Part shown: one piece after another, positions 18,061-26,610 of the stretch
Layout of the letters: every line of letters begins with the position of its first letter
How positions within the stretch are numbered: position 1 is the stretch's first letter
Assembly: GCF_030269485.1 (NCBI RefSeq)
Contig: NZ_BSTL01000002.1
Location: 233,572 to 297,571, forward strand
DNA length: 64,000 nucleotides
Source of the DNA: Actinoplanes sp. NBRC 103695
GTDB lineage: Bacteria; Actinomycetota; Actinomycetes; Mycobacteriales; Micromonosporaceae
Direction: 5' to 3'
Made by a program: the position numbers and the translations under genes
The notes under the pieces: model-generated
Told to the model about the DNA's origin: nothing
What the model saw: the letters and a program-made list of their open reading frames with translations, nothing else
Databases searched by the model: none

Positions 18061-20874
18061 ATGGTGACGATGAGCGACCCCGAGACCCCGCCGTTCCGCT
18101 ACACCGCCGCGACCGCCGGCGAGATCGAGCCGCGCTGGCAGGCGTACTGGGCGGAGCACGAGACCTTCGCCGCGCCCAACCCGGTGGGCGACCTGGCCGA
18201 CCCGGACCATCCACGGTCCGGCGCGCCGAAACTGCACGTGCAGGACATGTTCCCGTACCCGTCCGGCGCCGGCCTGCACGTCGGGCACCCGCTGGGCTAC
18301 ATCGGCACCGACTGCTACACCCGGTACAAGCGGATGGCCGGGTTCAACGTGCTGCACCCGATGGGCTTCGACGCGTTCGGGCTGCCCGCCGAGCAGTACG
18401 CGGTGCAGACCGGCACCCACCCGCGGACCACCACCGAGGCGAACATCGAGCGTTACCGGATCCAGCTGCGACGGCTGGGCCTGGCGTACGACAACCGCCG
18501 CTCGTTCGCCACCATCGACCCGGACTACTACCGCTGGACCCAGTGGATCTTCCTGCAGGTGTTCAACTCGTGGTTCGACCCGGACATCCGCAAGGCCCGG
18601 CCGATCGACGACCTGATCGCCGAGTTCGACGCGGGCGCCCGCGAGGTGCCCGGCGGCCGTGACTGGGCGGCGCTGTCCGCGGTGGAGCGTCGCGAGGTCG
18701 TCGACGGGTTCCGGCTGGCGTACGTCAGCCAGGCGCCGGTGAACTGGTGCCCGGGGCTGGGCACGGTGCTGGCCAACGAGGAGGTCACGCCGGACGGTCG
18801 CAGCGAGCGCGGCAACTACCCCGTCTTCCAGCGCAACCTGAAGCAGTGGATGATGCGGATCACCGCGTACGGTGACCGGCTGATCGAAGACCTGGAACTG
18901 ATGGACTGGCCCGAGCCGGTCAAGCACATGCAGCGCAACTGGATCGGCCGCTCCCGGGGCGCCCACGTGGACTTCCCGGTCGGCGACTCCGTCATCACGG
19001 TGTTCACCACGCGCCCTGACACCCTGTTCGGGGCCACCTACATGGTGCTGGCGCCCGAGCACGAACTGGTCGAGCGGATCGCTCCGGCGGCCTGGCCGGA
19101 CGGCACGAAGCCGGTGTGGACCGGTGGCCACGACACGCCCGCGGCGGCGGTGGCGGCCTACCGCGCCGCCGCGGCCGCCAAGACCGAGGAGGAGCGGACC
19201 GCCGACGGCAAGGTGAAGACCGGCGTCTTCACCGGCGCGTACGCGACCAACCCGGCCAACGGCGCCCGCGTCCCGGTGTTCATCGCCGACTACGTGCTGG
19301 CCGGCTACGGCACCGGCGCGATCATGGCGGTGCCCGGGCAGGACGAGCGCGACTGGGCGTTCGCCGAGGTCTTCGAGCTGCCGATCATCCGTACCGTGCA
19401 GGCGCCCGAGGGCTTCGTGGGCGCGTACACCGGGGATGGTCCTGCGGTCAACAGCGACTGGCTGGACGGCATGGGCGTGGCGGATGCCAAGGCCGCGATG
19501 ATCTCCAAGCTGGAGGAGCAGGGCACCGGCCGCGGCGCCACCACCTGGCGGCTGCGCGACTGGCTGTTCAGCCGGCAGCGGTACTGGGGCGAGCCGTTCC
19601 CGATCGTGTACGACGAGACCGGCCTGCCGGTAGCGCTGCCCGATTCGATGCTGCCGGTCGAGCTGCCGGACGTGGACGACTTCTCCCCGCGTACGTTCGA
19701 CCCGGACGACGCGGACAGCGAGCCGGAGACCCCGCTGTCCCGCAAGAAGGACTGGGTCGAGGTCGAACTGGACCTGGGCGACGGGCCGCGGATGTACACC
19801 CGGGAGACCAACACGATGCCGCAGTGGGCGGGCTCGTGCTGGTACGAGCTGCGCTACACCGACCCGCACAACCAGAAGGCGATCGCCGACCCGGAGAACG
19901 AGGCCTACTGGATGGGCCCGCAGAAGCCGGGCGACTGCGGCGGCGTCGACCTGTACGTGGGCGGCGTCGAACACGCGGTGCTGCACCTGCTGTACGCCCG
20001 CTTCTGGCACAAGGTGCTGTACGACCTGGGCCACGTGTCCTCGTTCGAGCCGTTCCGCAAGCTGTTCAACCAGGGCTACATCCAGGCGTACGCGTTCCGG
20101 GACGCCCGCGGCATGATCGTGGCCGCCGACGAGGTCACCGAGCGCGACGGCAAGTGGTACCACGGTGACCAGGAGGTCGTCCGCGAGTACGGCAAGATGG
20201 GCAAGGGCCTGAAGAACGTCGTCACCCCCGACGAGATGTGCGACGAGTACGGCGCGGACACCTTCCGGGTGTACGAGATGGCGATGGGCCCGCTGGACGC
20301 CTCCCGGCCGTGGGACACCCGTGCCGTGGTGGGCGCGCAGCGCTTCCTGCAGCGGGTGTGGCGCCTGGTGGTCGACGAGGAGACCGGCGCCGTCCGGGTG
20401 ACCGACGGCGAACTGGACGCCAAGACCCGCCGGCTGCTGCACCGCACCATCGACGGGGTCCGCGCCGACCTGGAGGAACTGCGGGTCAACACGGCCATCG
20501 CGAAACTGATCGAGCTGACCAACGCGCTGACCCCGCAGACGGTGTCCACCCGCGAGGCCGTCGAGCCGCTGGTGCTGATGCTGGCCCCGTTCGCCCCGCA
20601 CATGGCCGAGGAGCTGTGGGGCAAGCTGGGCCACCAGGGCACGCTGGCGTACACGGACTTCCCGGTGGCGGACCCGGTCCAGCTGAAGGCCGAGTCGATC
20701 ACCTATCCGGTGCAGATCAACGGCAAGGTCCGCGGCCGGGTCGAGGTTCTGCCGGATGCGCCAGAGGATTCGGTACGCGAGGCAGCGCTGTCCGCGGTGT
20801 CCGAGGCACTGGCCGGCCGCGAGCCCAAAAAGGTGATCGTCGTGAAGGGCCGCCTGGTCAGCGTCGTCGTCTGA
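18061..20874 (+). CDS. leuS: leucyl-tRNA synthetase
   Basis: Class I aminoacyl-tRNA synthetase of 937 aa that charges tRNA-Leu. The HIGH-type motif is in [10 protein letters not shown], the CP1 editing domain is inserted after about residue 240 ([19 protein letters not shown]), and the KMSKS-type loop reads KMGKG at residues 712-716, with the second Ser position a Gly. The anticodon-binding and C-terminal domains are complete (ends near residue 937). The ATG at 18061 is taken; an ATG nine bases later is also possible. Probably controlled by the leader described upstream. A long palindromic hairpin follows the stop. Confidence 0.97.
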   Translation: MVTMSDPETPPFRYTAATAGEIEPRWQAYWAEHETFAAPNPVGDLADPDHPRSGAPKLHVQDMFPYPSGAGLHVGHPLGYIGTDCYTRYKRMAGFNVLHPMGFDAFGLPAEQYAVQTGTHPRTTTEANIERYRIQLRRLGLAYDNRRSFATIDPDYYRWTQWIFLQVFNSWFDPDIRKARPIDDLIAEFDAGAREVPGGRDWAALSAVERREVVDGFRLAYVSQAPVNWCPGLGTVLANEEVTPDGRSERGNYPVFQRNLKQWMMRITAYGDRLIEDLELMDWPEPVKHMQRNWIGRSRGAHVDFPVGDSVITVFTTRPDTLFGATYMVLAPEHELVERIAPAAWPDGTKPVWTGGHDTPAAAVAAYRAAAAAKTEEERTADGKVKTGVFTGAYATNPANGARVPVFIADYVLAGYGTGAIMAVPGQDERDWAFAEVFELPIIRTVQAPEGFVGAYTGDGPAVNSDWLDGMGVADAKAAMISKLEEQGTGRGATTWRLRDWLFSRQRYWGEPFPIVYDETGLPVALPDSMLPVELPDVDDFSPRTFDPDDADSEPETPLSRKKDWVEVELDLGDGPRMYTRETNTMPQWAGSCWYELRYTDPHNQKAIADPENEAYWMGPQKPGDCGGVDLYVGGVEHAVLHLLYARFWHKVLYDLGHVSSFEPFRKLFNQGYIQAYAFRDARGMIVAADEVTERDGKWYHGDQEVVREYGKMGKGLKNVVTPDEMCDEYGADTFRVYEMAMGPLDASRPWDTRAVVGAQRFLQRVWRLVVDEETGAVRVTDGELDAKTRRLLHRTIDGVRADLEELRVNTAIAKLIELTNALTPQTVSTREAVEPLVLMLAPFAPHMAEELWGKLGHQGTLAYTDFPVADPVQLKAESITYPVQINGKVRGRVEVLPDAPEDSVREAALSAVSEALAGREPKKVIVVKGRLVSVVV

Positions 20875-20885
20875 CGGTTCGTGAA

Positions 20886-20936
20886 GTGGTAGGCAAATCG
20901 GGCATCCGCACGTCGGGTGCCCGATTTGCCTACCAC
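20886..20936. repeat. 51-nt palindromic element, copy 1 (also bidirectional terminator)
   Basis: A 51-nt palindrome that starts GTGGTAGG and ends CCTACCAC. The pairing extends outward to 20883-20939, giving 22 perfect base pairs and a smaller inner stem with a 5-nt loop. It lies between convergent leuS and the isomerase-like gene, so it can end transcription from both sides. Two further elements of exactly 51 nt with the same GTGGTAGG...GGCATC head occur at 46408 and 46470. Confidence 0.85.
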
Positions 20937-20944
20937 TTCTGGGT

Positions 20945-21568
20945 TCACCCGATGATCGAGTAGTTGTCGGGGAGCGCGGTGCGGCCGGTCAGCGCCCGCA
21001 GCAGCAGCGGGCCGTCGCCCACGGCGACGGCCACCAGGGTCGCCTGCGAGACCGCCTCCGCCAGCGCCTCGAAACCGGGCGCGAACTCCACGCCGGCCGC
21101 TTCGGCCACGTCCTGACCGTGGACCACCAGCTCGAAGGTCCGCGTCGGCAGCCAGTCCCGCACCCGCATGCCGCCCGCCGCGGTGGTGACGATGTCGTCG
21201 TCCTTGACCGCGGCCAGCGCCTGCGTGGCCCGGCCGACGACCTCGTTGACCACAGCCGCCGGATCGCTCCCCAGTGATTTTCCCGCCTCGCGGGCGCCAC
21301 GACCGGACTCGGCGTGGGCCTTCGCCACGACGTCGGGAGGCGTGACCCGGGCGAAGGCCCAGTACGCCTCGGACGATGGGATCTCGACCGTGCCGGTCCG
21401 GGCGGCGAGCACCTCGGGCACGTCGCGGAACTCCGTGACGACGTGACCGACCAGGTCGAGCAGGCTCCAGTCGCCCAGTGCGGGCGCGTGCCAGCGGTCG
21501 ACCGGGACGTGCGAGATCAGATCGGCGAACGAGACGGCGACGGCCCGGTAGGCGTGACGGAAGTTCAT
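20945..21568 (-). CDS. mycothiol-dependent maleylpyruvate isomerase-like (DinB-fold) protein
   Basis: 207-aa protein of the actinobacterial MDMPI/TIGR03083 type (DinB/YfiT-like four-helix bundle). Probable metal-binding residues are the His in LVGHVV (about residue 41) and the His in FELVVHGQDVAEA (about 150). The N-terminus with WHAPALGDWSLLDLVGH matches the usual start of the family. Such proteins use mycothiol or bind metal in varied detoxification reactions; the reaction here is unknown. ATG start; it is convergent with leuS. Confidence 0.85.
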   Translation of the reverse strand: MNFRHAYRAVAVSFADLISHVPVDRWHAPALGDWSLLDLVGHVVTEFRDVPEVLAARTGTVEIPSSEAYWAFARVTPPDVVAKAHAESGRGAREAGKSLGSDPAAVVNEVVGRATQALAAVKDDDIVTTAAGGMRVRDWLPTRTFELVVHGQDVAEAAGVEFAPGFEALAEAVSQATLVAVAVGDGPLLLRALTGRTALPDNYSIIG

Positions 21569-21601
21569 CCGCCCACCCTGCCAGAGGCGGCGGCTAGGTC
21601 T

Positions 21602-21698
21602 CGCGGCCGCTTTGCTCTGAGCACATATAGGTATCGCGTCGGCGCCGTAGCGACGGTCCCGGCTCGTTGAGGCTCTGCTTACCTATACGCATCACCCT
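21602..21698 (+). repeat. short interspersed repeat, copies B1 and B2
   Basis: B1 at 21610-21629 is identical to part of the element inside the methyltransferase gene at 8882. B2 at 21672-21689 (GCTCTGCTTACCTATACG) is the reverse complement of 9533-9550 and is followed by GCATCACCCT as in copy A. B1 and B2 are variants of one another and lie 43 bp apart. They sit in the non-coding stretch 21569-21987. Confidence 0.7.
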
Positions 21699-21824
21699 CC
21701 GGAGCAGCGGGGCCGCGTCGCCCAGATGGGCGGCAGTGGGCCGGCCAAGGCGGGGTCAGGCGGACGCAGCGAGGTCTGGCGCGGCCGGAGCGCGGCGGCG
21801 GGGTCTGGCGGGGCGGGGCGCGGC

Positions 21825-21922
21825 AGAGCGAGCGTGGCAGAGCGAGCGTGGCAGAGCGAGGCGCGGCACAGCGAGCGCGGCACAGCGAGCGCGGCACAGC
21901 GAGCGCGGCGCAGCGAGCGGGG
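21825..21922. repeat. 14-bp tandem repeat, about 7 copies
   Basis: Units of the form AGAGCGAGCGTGGC / ACAGCGAGCGCGGC are repeated about seven times with small changes. The whole gap 21569-21987 between two minus-strand genes shows no credible gene: it holds the interspersed repeats, a G-rich low-complexity stretch and this array. Open frames across it are low-complexity by-products. Confidence 0.85.
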
Positions 21923-21987
21923 CGGTCTGACGGCCCGACGGGTTGGGTGCGGCGTCCGGGCGGCCGGGCGGCCAGGGGCCTGGTGGG

Positions 21988-22830
21988 TCAGGCGGCGGCC
22001 GGAGCGGTGGCGGCGAGGGCGGCGTCGCGGCGGGCGGCGCGGCGCCAGCGGACGACGATCGTGGTGGTCAGGGTGAAGCCGATCAGGGCCGGGGCCAGGG
22101 ACATCGGGTTCAGCTGGCCGGGGGCGGTCACGGCGGCACCGATCACCGCGTACGACACCGCGGACGGGATCGAGGCGAGGGTGGTGCCGAGCAGGTAGCG
22201 CTTGCGGCAGACGCTGGTCGTGCCGTAGGCGTAGCCGATCAGGCCGAACGGCGCGAGCGGGAGGAAACGCACCAGCAGCACCGCGGCCAGGCCGCGCTTG
22301 TTGAGCCAGCCGTCCAGGCGCTTCATCCGGCCGTCGGCCTTGGCGCCCAGCGCGCCCCGCCCGGCCCAGCGGCCGGCGTAGTAGGTGGCGGCCGCGGCGA
22401 TCACGGCGGCGGCCAGCGCGGTCGCCGCGCCGGTGGTGGCACCCAGGAGGGCGCCGCAGGCCAGTGTGATGGCGGTGCGGGGGACCAGCACGGAGAGCAG
22501 CAGCCCGCCGATCACGGCGACGCCGACGGCCGCGGCGGGGCCGAAGGAGGCGATCTGGTCGGCGATGTCACGCAGCGGCAGCACCGACGCGGCGACGGCG
22601 AGGCCGGCGACCACGAGGCCGAGGACGCCGAAGCGGGCCAGGCGGCGCCGCCACGAGACCGGCGCCGGAGCGTCGGTAGCGGTTGCGGCCAGGGGAGACG
22701 CCTGAGGGCCGGCGACGGTTGCGGCCAGGGGAGACGCCTGAGGGCCGGCGACGGTTGCAGCCAGGGGAGAGGCAGCCTGAGGGTCCGCGGGGATGGTGAT
22801 GGCCTGCGGGGCGATCAGGGTGTCAGTCAT
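21988..22830 (-). CDS. TVP38/TMEM64 (DedA-like) family membrane protein
   Basis: 280-aa integral membrane protein. The N-terminal 55 residues are a cytoplasmic tail with near-identical 12-residue repeats (ASPLAATVAGPQ three times, the last altered), encoded by a 36-bp tandem repeat. The membrane part has about six hydrophobic segments and the VTT/SNARE-associated domain signature: a re-entrant stretch with LLSVLVPRTAITLACGALLG and, later, VLLVRFLPLAPFGLIGYAYG. Such proteins are thought to act in lipid or small-solute movement across the membrane. ATG start preceded by AGGAG. Next to gatD, but 41 bp apart. Confidence 0.87.
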   Translation of the reverse strand: MTDTLIAPQAITIPADPQAASPLAATVAGPQASPLAATVAGPQASPLAATATDAPAPVSWRRRLARFGVLGLVVAGLAVAASVLPLRDIADQIASFGPAAAVGVAVIGGLLLSVLVPRTAITLACGALLGATTGAATALAAAVIAAAATYYAGRWAGRGALGAKADGRMKRLDGWLNKRGLAAVLLVRFLPLAPFGLIGYAYGTTSVCRKRYLLGTTLASIPSAVSYAVIGAAVTAPGQLNPMSLAPALIGFTLTTTIVVRWRRAARRDAALAATAPAAA

Positions 22831-22871
22831 AAAGGCTTACCGCTCCTGTGTCGTCGGGCTGTTTCTGCTGG

Positions 22872-23585
22872 TCAGACGCTTGCTGCGGTGAGTCGCTCGG
22901 CTCTGAGCGCTTCGGCCCAGGTGTCGTCGACGGGGGCAAGACTATCCGCGCCGATCGCCCAACGCAGTAGCAGGTCGGCTATCGCTGGGTTGCGAGCCAA
23001 GGCCGGGCCGTGGCTGTAGGTGCCGAGGATCTTGCCGTGCCAGGCGCCCTCGGTCTGCCCGTCGTTGCCGATGCCGGCGGACACTCTGGCCAGCGGTGAG
23101 ACGTCCGGCCCCAGGTGGGTACGCCCGCCGTGGTTCTCGAAACCGGTCAGGGCGGGCAGCCCGAGCCGCGGGTCGATCTCGCCGCGGAGCTCGCCGACGG
23201 CCCTCGTCTCGCCCCGGTCGGAGTCCAGGTCGAGCAGGCCCAGGCCGGCGAACTTGGCCCCCTTGGCGAAGAAAGAGTGCCCGAACAGTTGATAACCGGC
23301 ACAGATCGCCAGAACCGCCGCGCCCTGGCCGACCGCCCGGTGCACGCCGCCGTCGGCGATCAGCCGCTGGGCCGCCAGGGCCTGCGGGCCGTCCTCGCCG
23401 CCACCGATCAGATAGATGTCGGCGGTGGCGGGCATCGGCTGGTCGGAGCGGACCTCGTAGGTCTGTGCGGGGATGCCGCGCAGGGCCGCACGGTGCGCCA
23501 GGATCAGCATGTTGCCGCGGTCGCCGTAGGTGGACAGGAGGTCCGGGTAGATCCAGACGATGCGCAGAACGCTCTCAGTTGACAC
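22872..23585 (-). CDS. gatD: lipid II isoglutaminyl synthase, glutaminase subunit GatD
   Basis: 237-aa class I glutamine amidotransferase that feeds ammonia to MurT for amidation of D-Glu in lipid II. The nucleophile is Cys in LAICAGYQLFG (about residue 94) and the catalytic His is in GTYSHGPALARNP (about 189). Glycine-rich GGGEDGPQ is the oxyanion part. The GTG start at 23585 lies inside the end of murT (11-bp overlap), as in other Gram-positive murT-gatD operons. The two subunits act as one cytoplasmic enzyme at the membrane. Confidence 0.93.
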   Translation of the reverse strand: MSTESVLRIVWIYPDLLSTYGDRGNMLILAHRAALRGIPAQTYEVRSDQPMPATADIYLIGGGEDGPQALAAQRLIADGGVHRAVGQGAAVLAICAGYQLFGHSFFAKGAKFAGLGLLDLDSDRGETRAVGELRGEIDPRLGLPALTGFENHGGRTHLGPDVSPLARVSAGIGNDGQTEGAWHGKILGTYSHGPALARNPAIADLLLRWAIGADSLAPVDDTWAEALRAERLTAASV

Positions 23586-24813
23586 GGTCCAGCTCCGCTC
23601 GGATGTCCTGGAAGGCGGTGTAGTTCGCGATCACCTCGAGGCGGCCGGGCGGGGACGCCTGGATCGCTTCGTCGAACGTCTTTACGTGGCGGAAGGGCAC
23701 ACCGTTCACCGTGAGACGGACCGCCAGGTCGTAGGCCCGGTCGCCGGTGATCAGCACGGGCCGGCCGTCACGCAGCGGTGAGAAGTCGACGTCGTACAGC
23801 CACGAGGTGTCGAGGCCGTCGGGGTCGCGGGCGTTGATGGAGAGCAGCGTGGGCGCCTGGTCGGCCATGTCGAAGGCCTCCAGCCAGCTGGCCGGGTTCT
23901 TGGCCAGCAGCAGGCGGATGTTGCGGCCGTCCCGGTCGACCTGCGCGTACCGCCCGGCGACCGAGCTGACCGAGGACAGCCGGGGCACGCCCTCGATGGC
24001 GCGGACGCCGAACTCGGCGGCGGTGGCCAGCGCGGCCGCCGCGTTGCCGAGGTTGACCCGGCCGGGGAGCTGCAGCTTGACCAGGTGCCAGTCGCCGTTG
24101 GGGTCGGTGACGCCCTCGTCCTCGACCACCCACTGGGCGCGCGGGCGGCGCAGCGGGCAGCCGGTGCACCACCACTCGCCCTCGCGCCGCTCGATCGGTG
24201 AGCCGCACTCGGGGCAGACCCAGGAGTCGTCGTGCCAGCGCTGGCCGGCGCTGAACCAGGTGACGTTGGGGCTCTGCGTGGCGGCCCAGACGACCATCGG
24301 ATCGTCGGCGTTGGCGATGACCCGGATGTCGGGGTGGTCGACCAGCGCGGTCCGCCACATCTGCGCCATCATCGCCACCTCCTTTGCCCGGTCGAGCTGG
24401 TCGCGGCTGAGGTTGAGGAGCGCGACCGCGCGCGGGGTGGTCTCGTCGATCACCCGGGCCAGGTAGTGCTCGTCGACCTCGAGCACCGCGAACGGCGTGG
24501 CGCCGGCCTTGGCCAGCGCCGACGTGTGCCCGGTCGGCATGTTGGCGCCGAACGAGTTGGTCGCCACCGGGCCGAGCACGCCGAGCGCCGCGGCGGTGAG
24601 CCGCGTCGTGGTGGTCTTGCCGTTGGTGCCCGAGACCAACGCGATCGCGCGACCCGCGGCCAGGTTCTTCAGCAGGTCCGGATCGATCTTGAGTCCGATC
24701 CAGCCGCCGATCACCGAGCCGTCACCGCGGCCCGCGGCACGTGAGATCGCCGCGGCGGTGCGCGAGACGGAGCTCGCCACCTTCGCGCGCATGGGCATCT
24801 TCCCGTCCGTCAC
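23575..24813 (-). CDS. murT: lipid II isoglutaminyl synthase, Mur ligase-like subunit MurT
   Basis: 412-aa ATP-dependent Mur ligase-like subunit that amidates the alpha-carboxyl of D-Glu in lipid II. The P-loop is VSGTNGKTTTTRL, the middle domain continues with EVDEHYL, and a four-Cys zinc ribbon (CPECGS ... CTGCPL) is inserted at about residues 205-225, characteristic of MurT. The DUF1727 C-terminal domain follows. GTG start at 24813 chosen: a TACTGT -10 box lies seven bases upstream, fitting a leaderless transcript; ATG codons at 24798 and 24792 are alternatives. Forms an operon with gatD. Confidence 0.93.
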   Translation of the reverse strand: MTDGKMPMRAKVASSVSRTAAAISRAAGRGDGSVIGGWIGLKIDPDLLKNLAAGRAIALVSGTNGKTTTTRLTAAALGVLGPVATNSFGANMPTGHTSALAKAGATPFAVLEVDEHYLARVIDETTPRAVALLNLSRDQLDRAKEVAMMAQMWRTALVDHPDIRVIANADDPMVVWAATQSPNVTWFSAGQRWHDDSWVCPECGSPIERREGEWWCTGCPLRRPRAQWVVEDEGVTDPNGDWHLVKLQLPGRVNLGNAAAALATAAEFGVRAIEGVPRLSSVSSVAGRYAQVDRDGRNIRLLLAKNPASWLEAFDMADQAPTLLSINARDPDGLDTSWLYDVDFSPLRDGRPVLITGDRAYDLAVRLTVNGVPFRHVKTFDEAIQASPPGRLEVIANYTAFQDIRAELDRVN

Positions 24814-24820
24814 GGTGGCG

Positions 24821-24848
24821 ACAGTACCCGAACCGGACAGACCGTCGA
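24821..24848 (-). promoter_or_regulatory. candidate leaderless promoter of murT-gatD
   Basis: On the minus strand, TCGACG (24843-24848) and TACTGT (24821-24826) are separated by 16 bp, and the murT GTG begins 7 bp after the -10 box. This spacing would start transcription at or next to the start codon. Confidence 0.4.
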
Positions 24849-25121
24849 TGCGCCCCGCCTCCGCCCGGAGAAAGTGGACATAGCGGCCTCCAAGATCATC
24901 GCAAAGTTTCTTAATTGTGTGGCGAGATTCACCCGTAACCTTCGACCCTGCGTAGTTGTGAAACTTCACTGCGCATTGGCATTTGTCTTGACCGTCGTCC
25001 AAACCGGACATCGGTTCCCGTGCCAATCACTCTCTGTGATCAGTGACCCTCCGCAACCGTGCGGAATTTCGGTTATCAAGGTCTGGCTGCCGGCAACCGC
25101 CTGCGGCTCGTGGAGATGCGG

Positions 25122-25331
25122 GTCAACGCCGAGCCCTGCCCCGACCGGTCACCACGACCCGAGTAATGGACGACCACAACAGGCAACGGGGGCAGGGACG
25201 GGGGAACCATTTCCGATCCTCGTCAAGGCCCGCCACTACCGGCGGTTACCTGAGGATCTTGGGGTGAAGCCGCACCACGCGGCCGGGCATCCTTCCCGCC
25301 CGAACCCGACAGCTAACTCCGCAGGCGTGCC
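25122..25331 (+). ncRNA. c-di-AMP riboswitch (ydaO/yuaA type)
   Basis: The 5' region of the NlpC/P60 gene carries conserved blocks of the ydaO aptamer: GCCGAGCCCTGCC early, GGGGCAGGGACGGGGGAACC in the middle (25188-25207), CTTGGGGTGAAGCCGC, GGGCATCCTTCCCGCC, and near the end CGAACCCGACAGCTAACTCC then GCAGGCG (25301-25327). The ribosome binding site follows directly. In actinobacteria this class often controls cell-wall hydrolases and resuscitation factors, normally turning expression off when c-di-AMP binds. The remaining gap 24849-25121 is AT-richer than average and should hold the promoter, which I cannot place with confidence. Confidence 0.93.
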
Positions 25332-25348
25332 GGAGGGATATCTCTACC

Positions 25349-26149
25349 GTGCACCAAAGCACCTCGAGCCGGCGCGGCAAGTTCCGCACCGGCAGCATCG
25401 CCCTGTCCCTGGGTCTCTGCCTCTGCGCCGGCCAGCTCGTGGCCACGCAGCCGGCGGCAGCGGCGACCACCCCGGTCGTCACCGCCTCCGCCGCGGCCAC
25501 GCGGCCGCTGCCGAAGGTCACCCAGAGCGTCAGCGCGCGAACGATCGCGTACGGCAAGTCCGTGCGGATCACGTCCAAGTGGATCAACCCGGAGACGGGT
25601 AAGGCCGTCACCGGAAAGGTTCGCCTCCAGGCGTACCGCAACGGCTGGAAGACCTGGCAGACCGGCACCATCCGCTCCGACGGGTCGGTCACCTTCTACA
25701 GCAAGCCGCTCGCCTCGGTCACCTTCCGCACCGCCTACACCGGCGGTGGGAGTGTGCGGCCGGGCATCAGCAGCCGGGTGCTGATCACGGTCAAGGCCAG
25801 TGGGGCCAAGGTCGTGGCGGAGGCCTCGAAGCACAAGGGCGCGCTGTACAAGTACGGCGCAACGGGCCCGAGCCGCTTCGACTGCTCCGGCTTCACGCTC
25901 TACGTCTACCGCAAGACGACCGGGCGCAAGCTGCCGCACAAGGCCAACTCGCAGCAGAAGTACGGCAAGGCGGTCAGCAAGAGCAAGAAGCAGGTGGGCG
26001 ATCTGATCGTCTACCGCTCCGGCTCGTACGGCTACCACGCCGCGATCTACGCCGGCAACGGCCGGATCTGGGACTCGCCGCACTCCGGCGCACGGGTCTC
26101 CAAGCGCAAGATGTTCGGCGGCAACTACGTGGTGCGTCGTCTGGTCTGA
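25349..26149 (+). CDS. NlpC/P60 family peptidoglycan endopeptidase
   Basis: 266-aa secreted cell-wall hydrolase. GTG start with GGAGGG eleven bases upstream. The N-terminus is a Sec signal (basic SSRRGKFRT, hydrophobic core GSIALSLGLCLCAGQL, AAAA near 38). An Ig-like beta domain (about 50-145: VTQSVSARTIAYGKSVRITS start) is followed by NlpC/P60: Cys in RFDCSGFT (about residue 180), His in YGYHAAIYAG (about 230), and a third polar residue near PHSG. The family cleaves D-iGlu-mDAP bonds in stem peptides. Expression is under the c-di-AMP riboswitch, linking hydrolysis to c-di-AMP level. The stop codon lies in the first unit of a 33-bp tandem repeat. Confidence 0.92.
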   Translation: MHQSTSSRRGKFRTGSIALSLGLCLCAGQLVATQPAAAATTPVVTASAAATRPLPKVTQSVSARTIAYGKSVRITSKWINPETGKAVTGKVRLQAYRNGWKTWQTGTIRSDGSVTFYSKPLASVTFRTAYTGGGSVRPGISSRVLITVKASGAKVVAEASKHKGALYKYGATGPSRFDCSGFTLYVYRKTTGRKLPHKANSQQKYGKAVSKSKKQVGDLIVYRSGSYGYHAAIYAGNGRIWDSPHSGARVSKRKMFGGNYVVRRLV

Positions 26150-26240
26150 TCCAGGCCGTCCTGGTGAGTAAGGCTGGTCTGATCCAGGCCGTCCTGGTGA
26201 GTAAGGCTGGTCTGATCCAGGCGCCTTAGTAAGTAAGGTG
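26143..26240 (+). repeat. 33-bp tandem repeat, three copies, starting on the nlpC stop codon
   Basis: Units beginning GGTCTGATCCAGGCCGTCCT run at 26143-26175 and 26176-26208 (identical) and 26209-26240 (diverged). The first includes the last codons and TGA of the hydrolase gene. The two identical units contain CCAGG/CCTGG, a small hairpin. Confidence 0.9.
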
Positions 26241-26253
26241 CGTCACGATCGCA

Positions 26254-26296
26254 CCGATGGGGTGTGACCCGAGGTTCCGGGGTCACGCCCCATCGG
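26254..26296 (+). terminator. terminator hairpin after the NlpC/P60 gene
   Basis: CCGATGGGGTGTGACCC pairs with 26280-26296 (17 bp, one G-U pair) across a loop of about 9 nt. It ends just before the MraZ-type boxes of the dcw promoter region. Confidence 0.75.
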
Positions 26297-26309
26297 CGTC
26301 TGAGAACCC

Positions 26310-26449
26310 CTCCACTCCGCTCCACCCCGACGCCCGGAATGGCTTTCGACGCTATTCCGGGCAACTTTTCGTGCCCGCCTGGGCGTCATGTCGGAAAGCG
26401 GACGGCATGATCGCCGGTTTCCCCTCCACTCGCGCTCCACGTCTCCCAC
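26310..26449 (-). promoter_or_regulatory. upstream MraZ-type boxes in inverted orientation
   Basis: On the minus strand GTGGAG occurs at 26310-26315 and 26320-26325 (10-bp step), again at 26424-26429 and 26435-26440, with GTGGGA at 26444-26449. The steps are 10, 11 and 9 bp, close to the 10-bp period of MraZ operators. They face away from mraZ. Confidence 0.5.
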
Positions 26450-26495
26450 CTGCACTTACGTCTGCGAATCCGTTTCAGGGACGGCGCGATTCCGG

Positions 26496-26537
26496 TTGCG
26501 GGTGGAGGGAAGTGGAGTAGAGTGGAGCGCAGTGGCA
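26496..26537 (+). promoter_or_regulatory. dcw cluster promoter with MraZ operator (four 10-bp repeats)
   Basis: GTGGAG starts at 26502, 26512 and 26522, and GTGGCA at 26532: four boxes at an exact 10-bp step. MraZ is known to bind such direct repeats in front of its own gene and repress. A promoter is overlaid: TTGCGG (26496-26501), 16-bp spacer, TAGAGT (26518-26523). Bound MraZ would cover the -10 box. The leader to the mraZ ATG is about 80 nt. The rest of 26150-26610 contains the repeats, terminator and boxes listed separately. Confidence 0.8.
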
Positions 26538-26610
26538 GGGGGGACCTGCCGGCCCGGAGTCGACACGGCGGACCGCGAACCGCCGGTTAGGGCGTAGGGG
26601 GGTTGGGCCG

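Noticed and set aside
21667..22198. Several plus-strand open frames over 21.7-22.2 kb
   Set aside because: They read through the G-rich repeat region and then antisense to the TVP38-like gene. Composition is low-complexity and no ribosome binding site fits.
23575..25026. MurT start at the far upstream end of the open frame (25026)
   Set aside because: The extra 71 residues have no Mur ligase features and cross the promoter-like region; conserved sequence begins after 24813.
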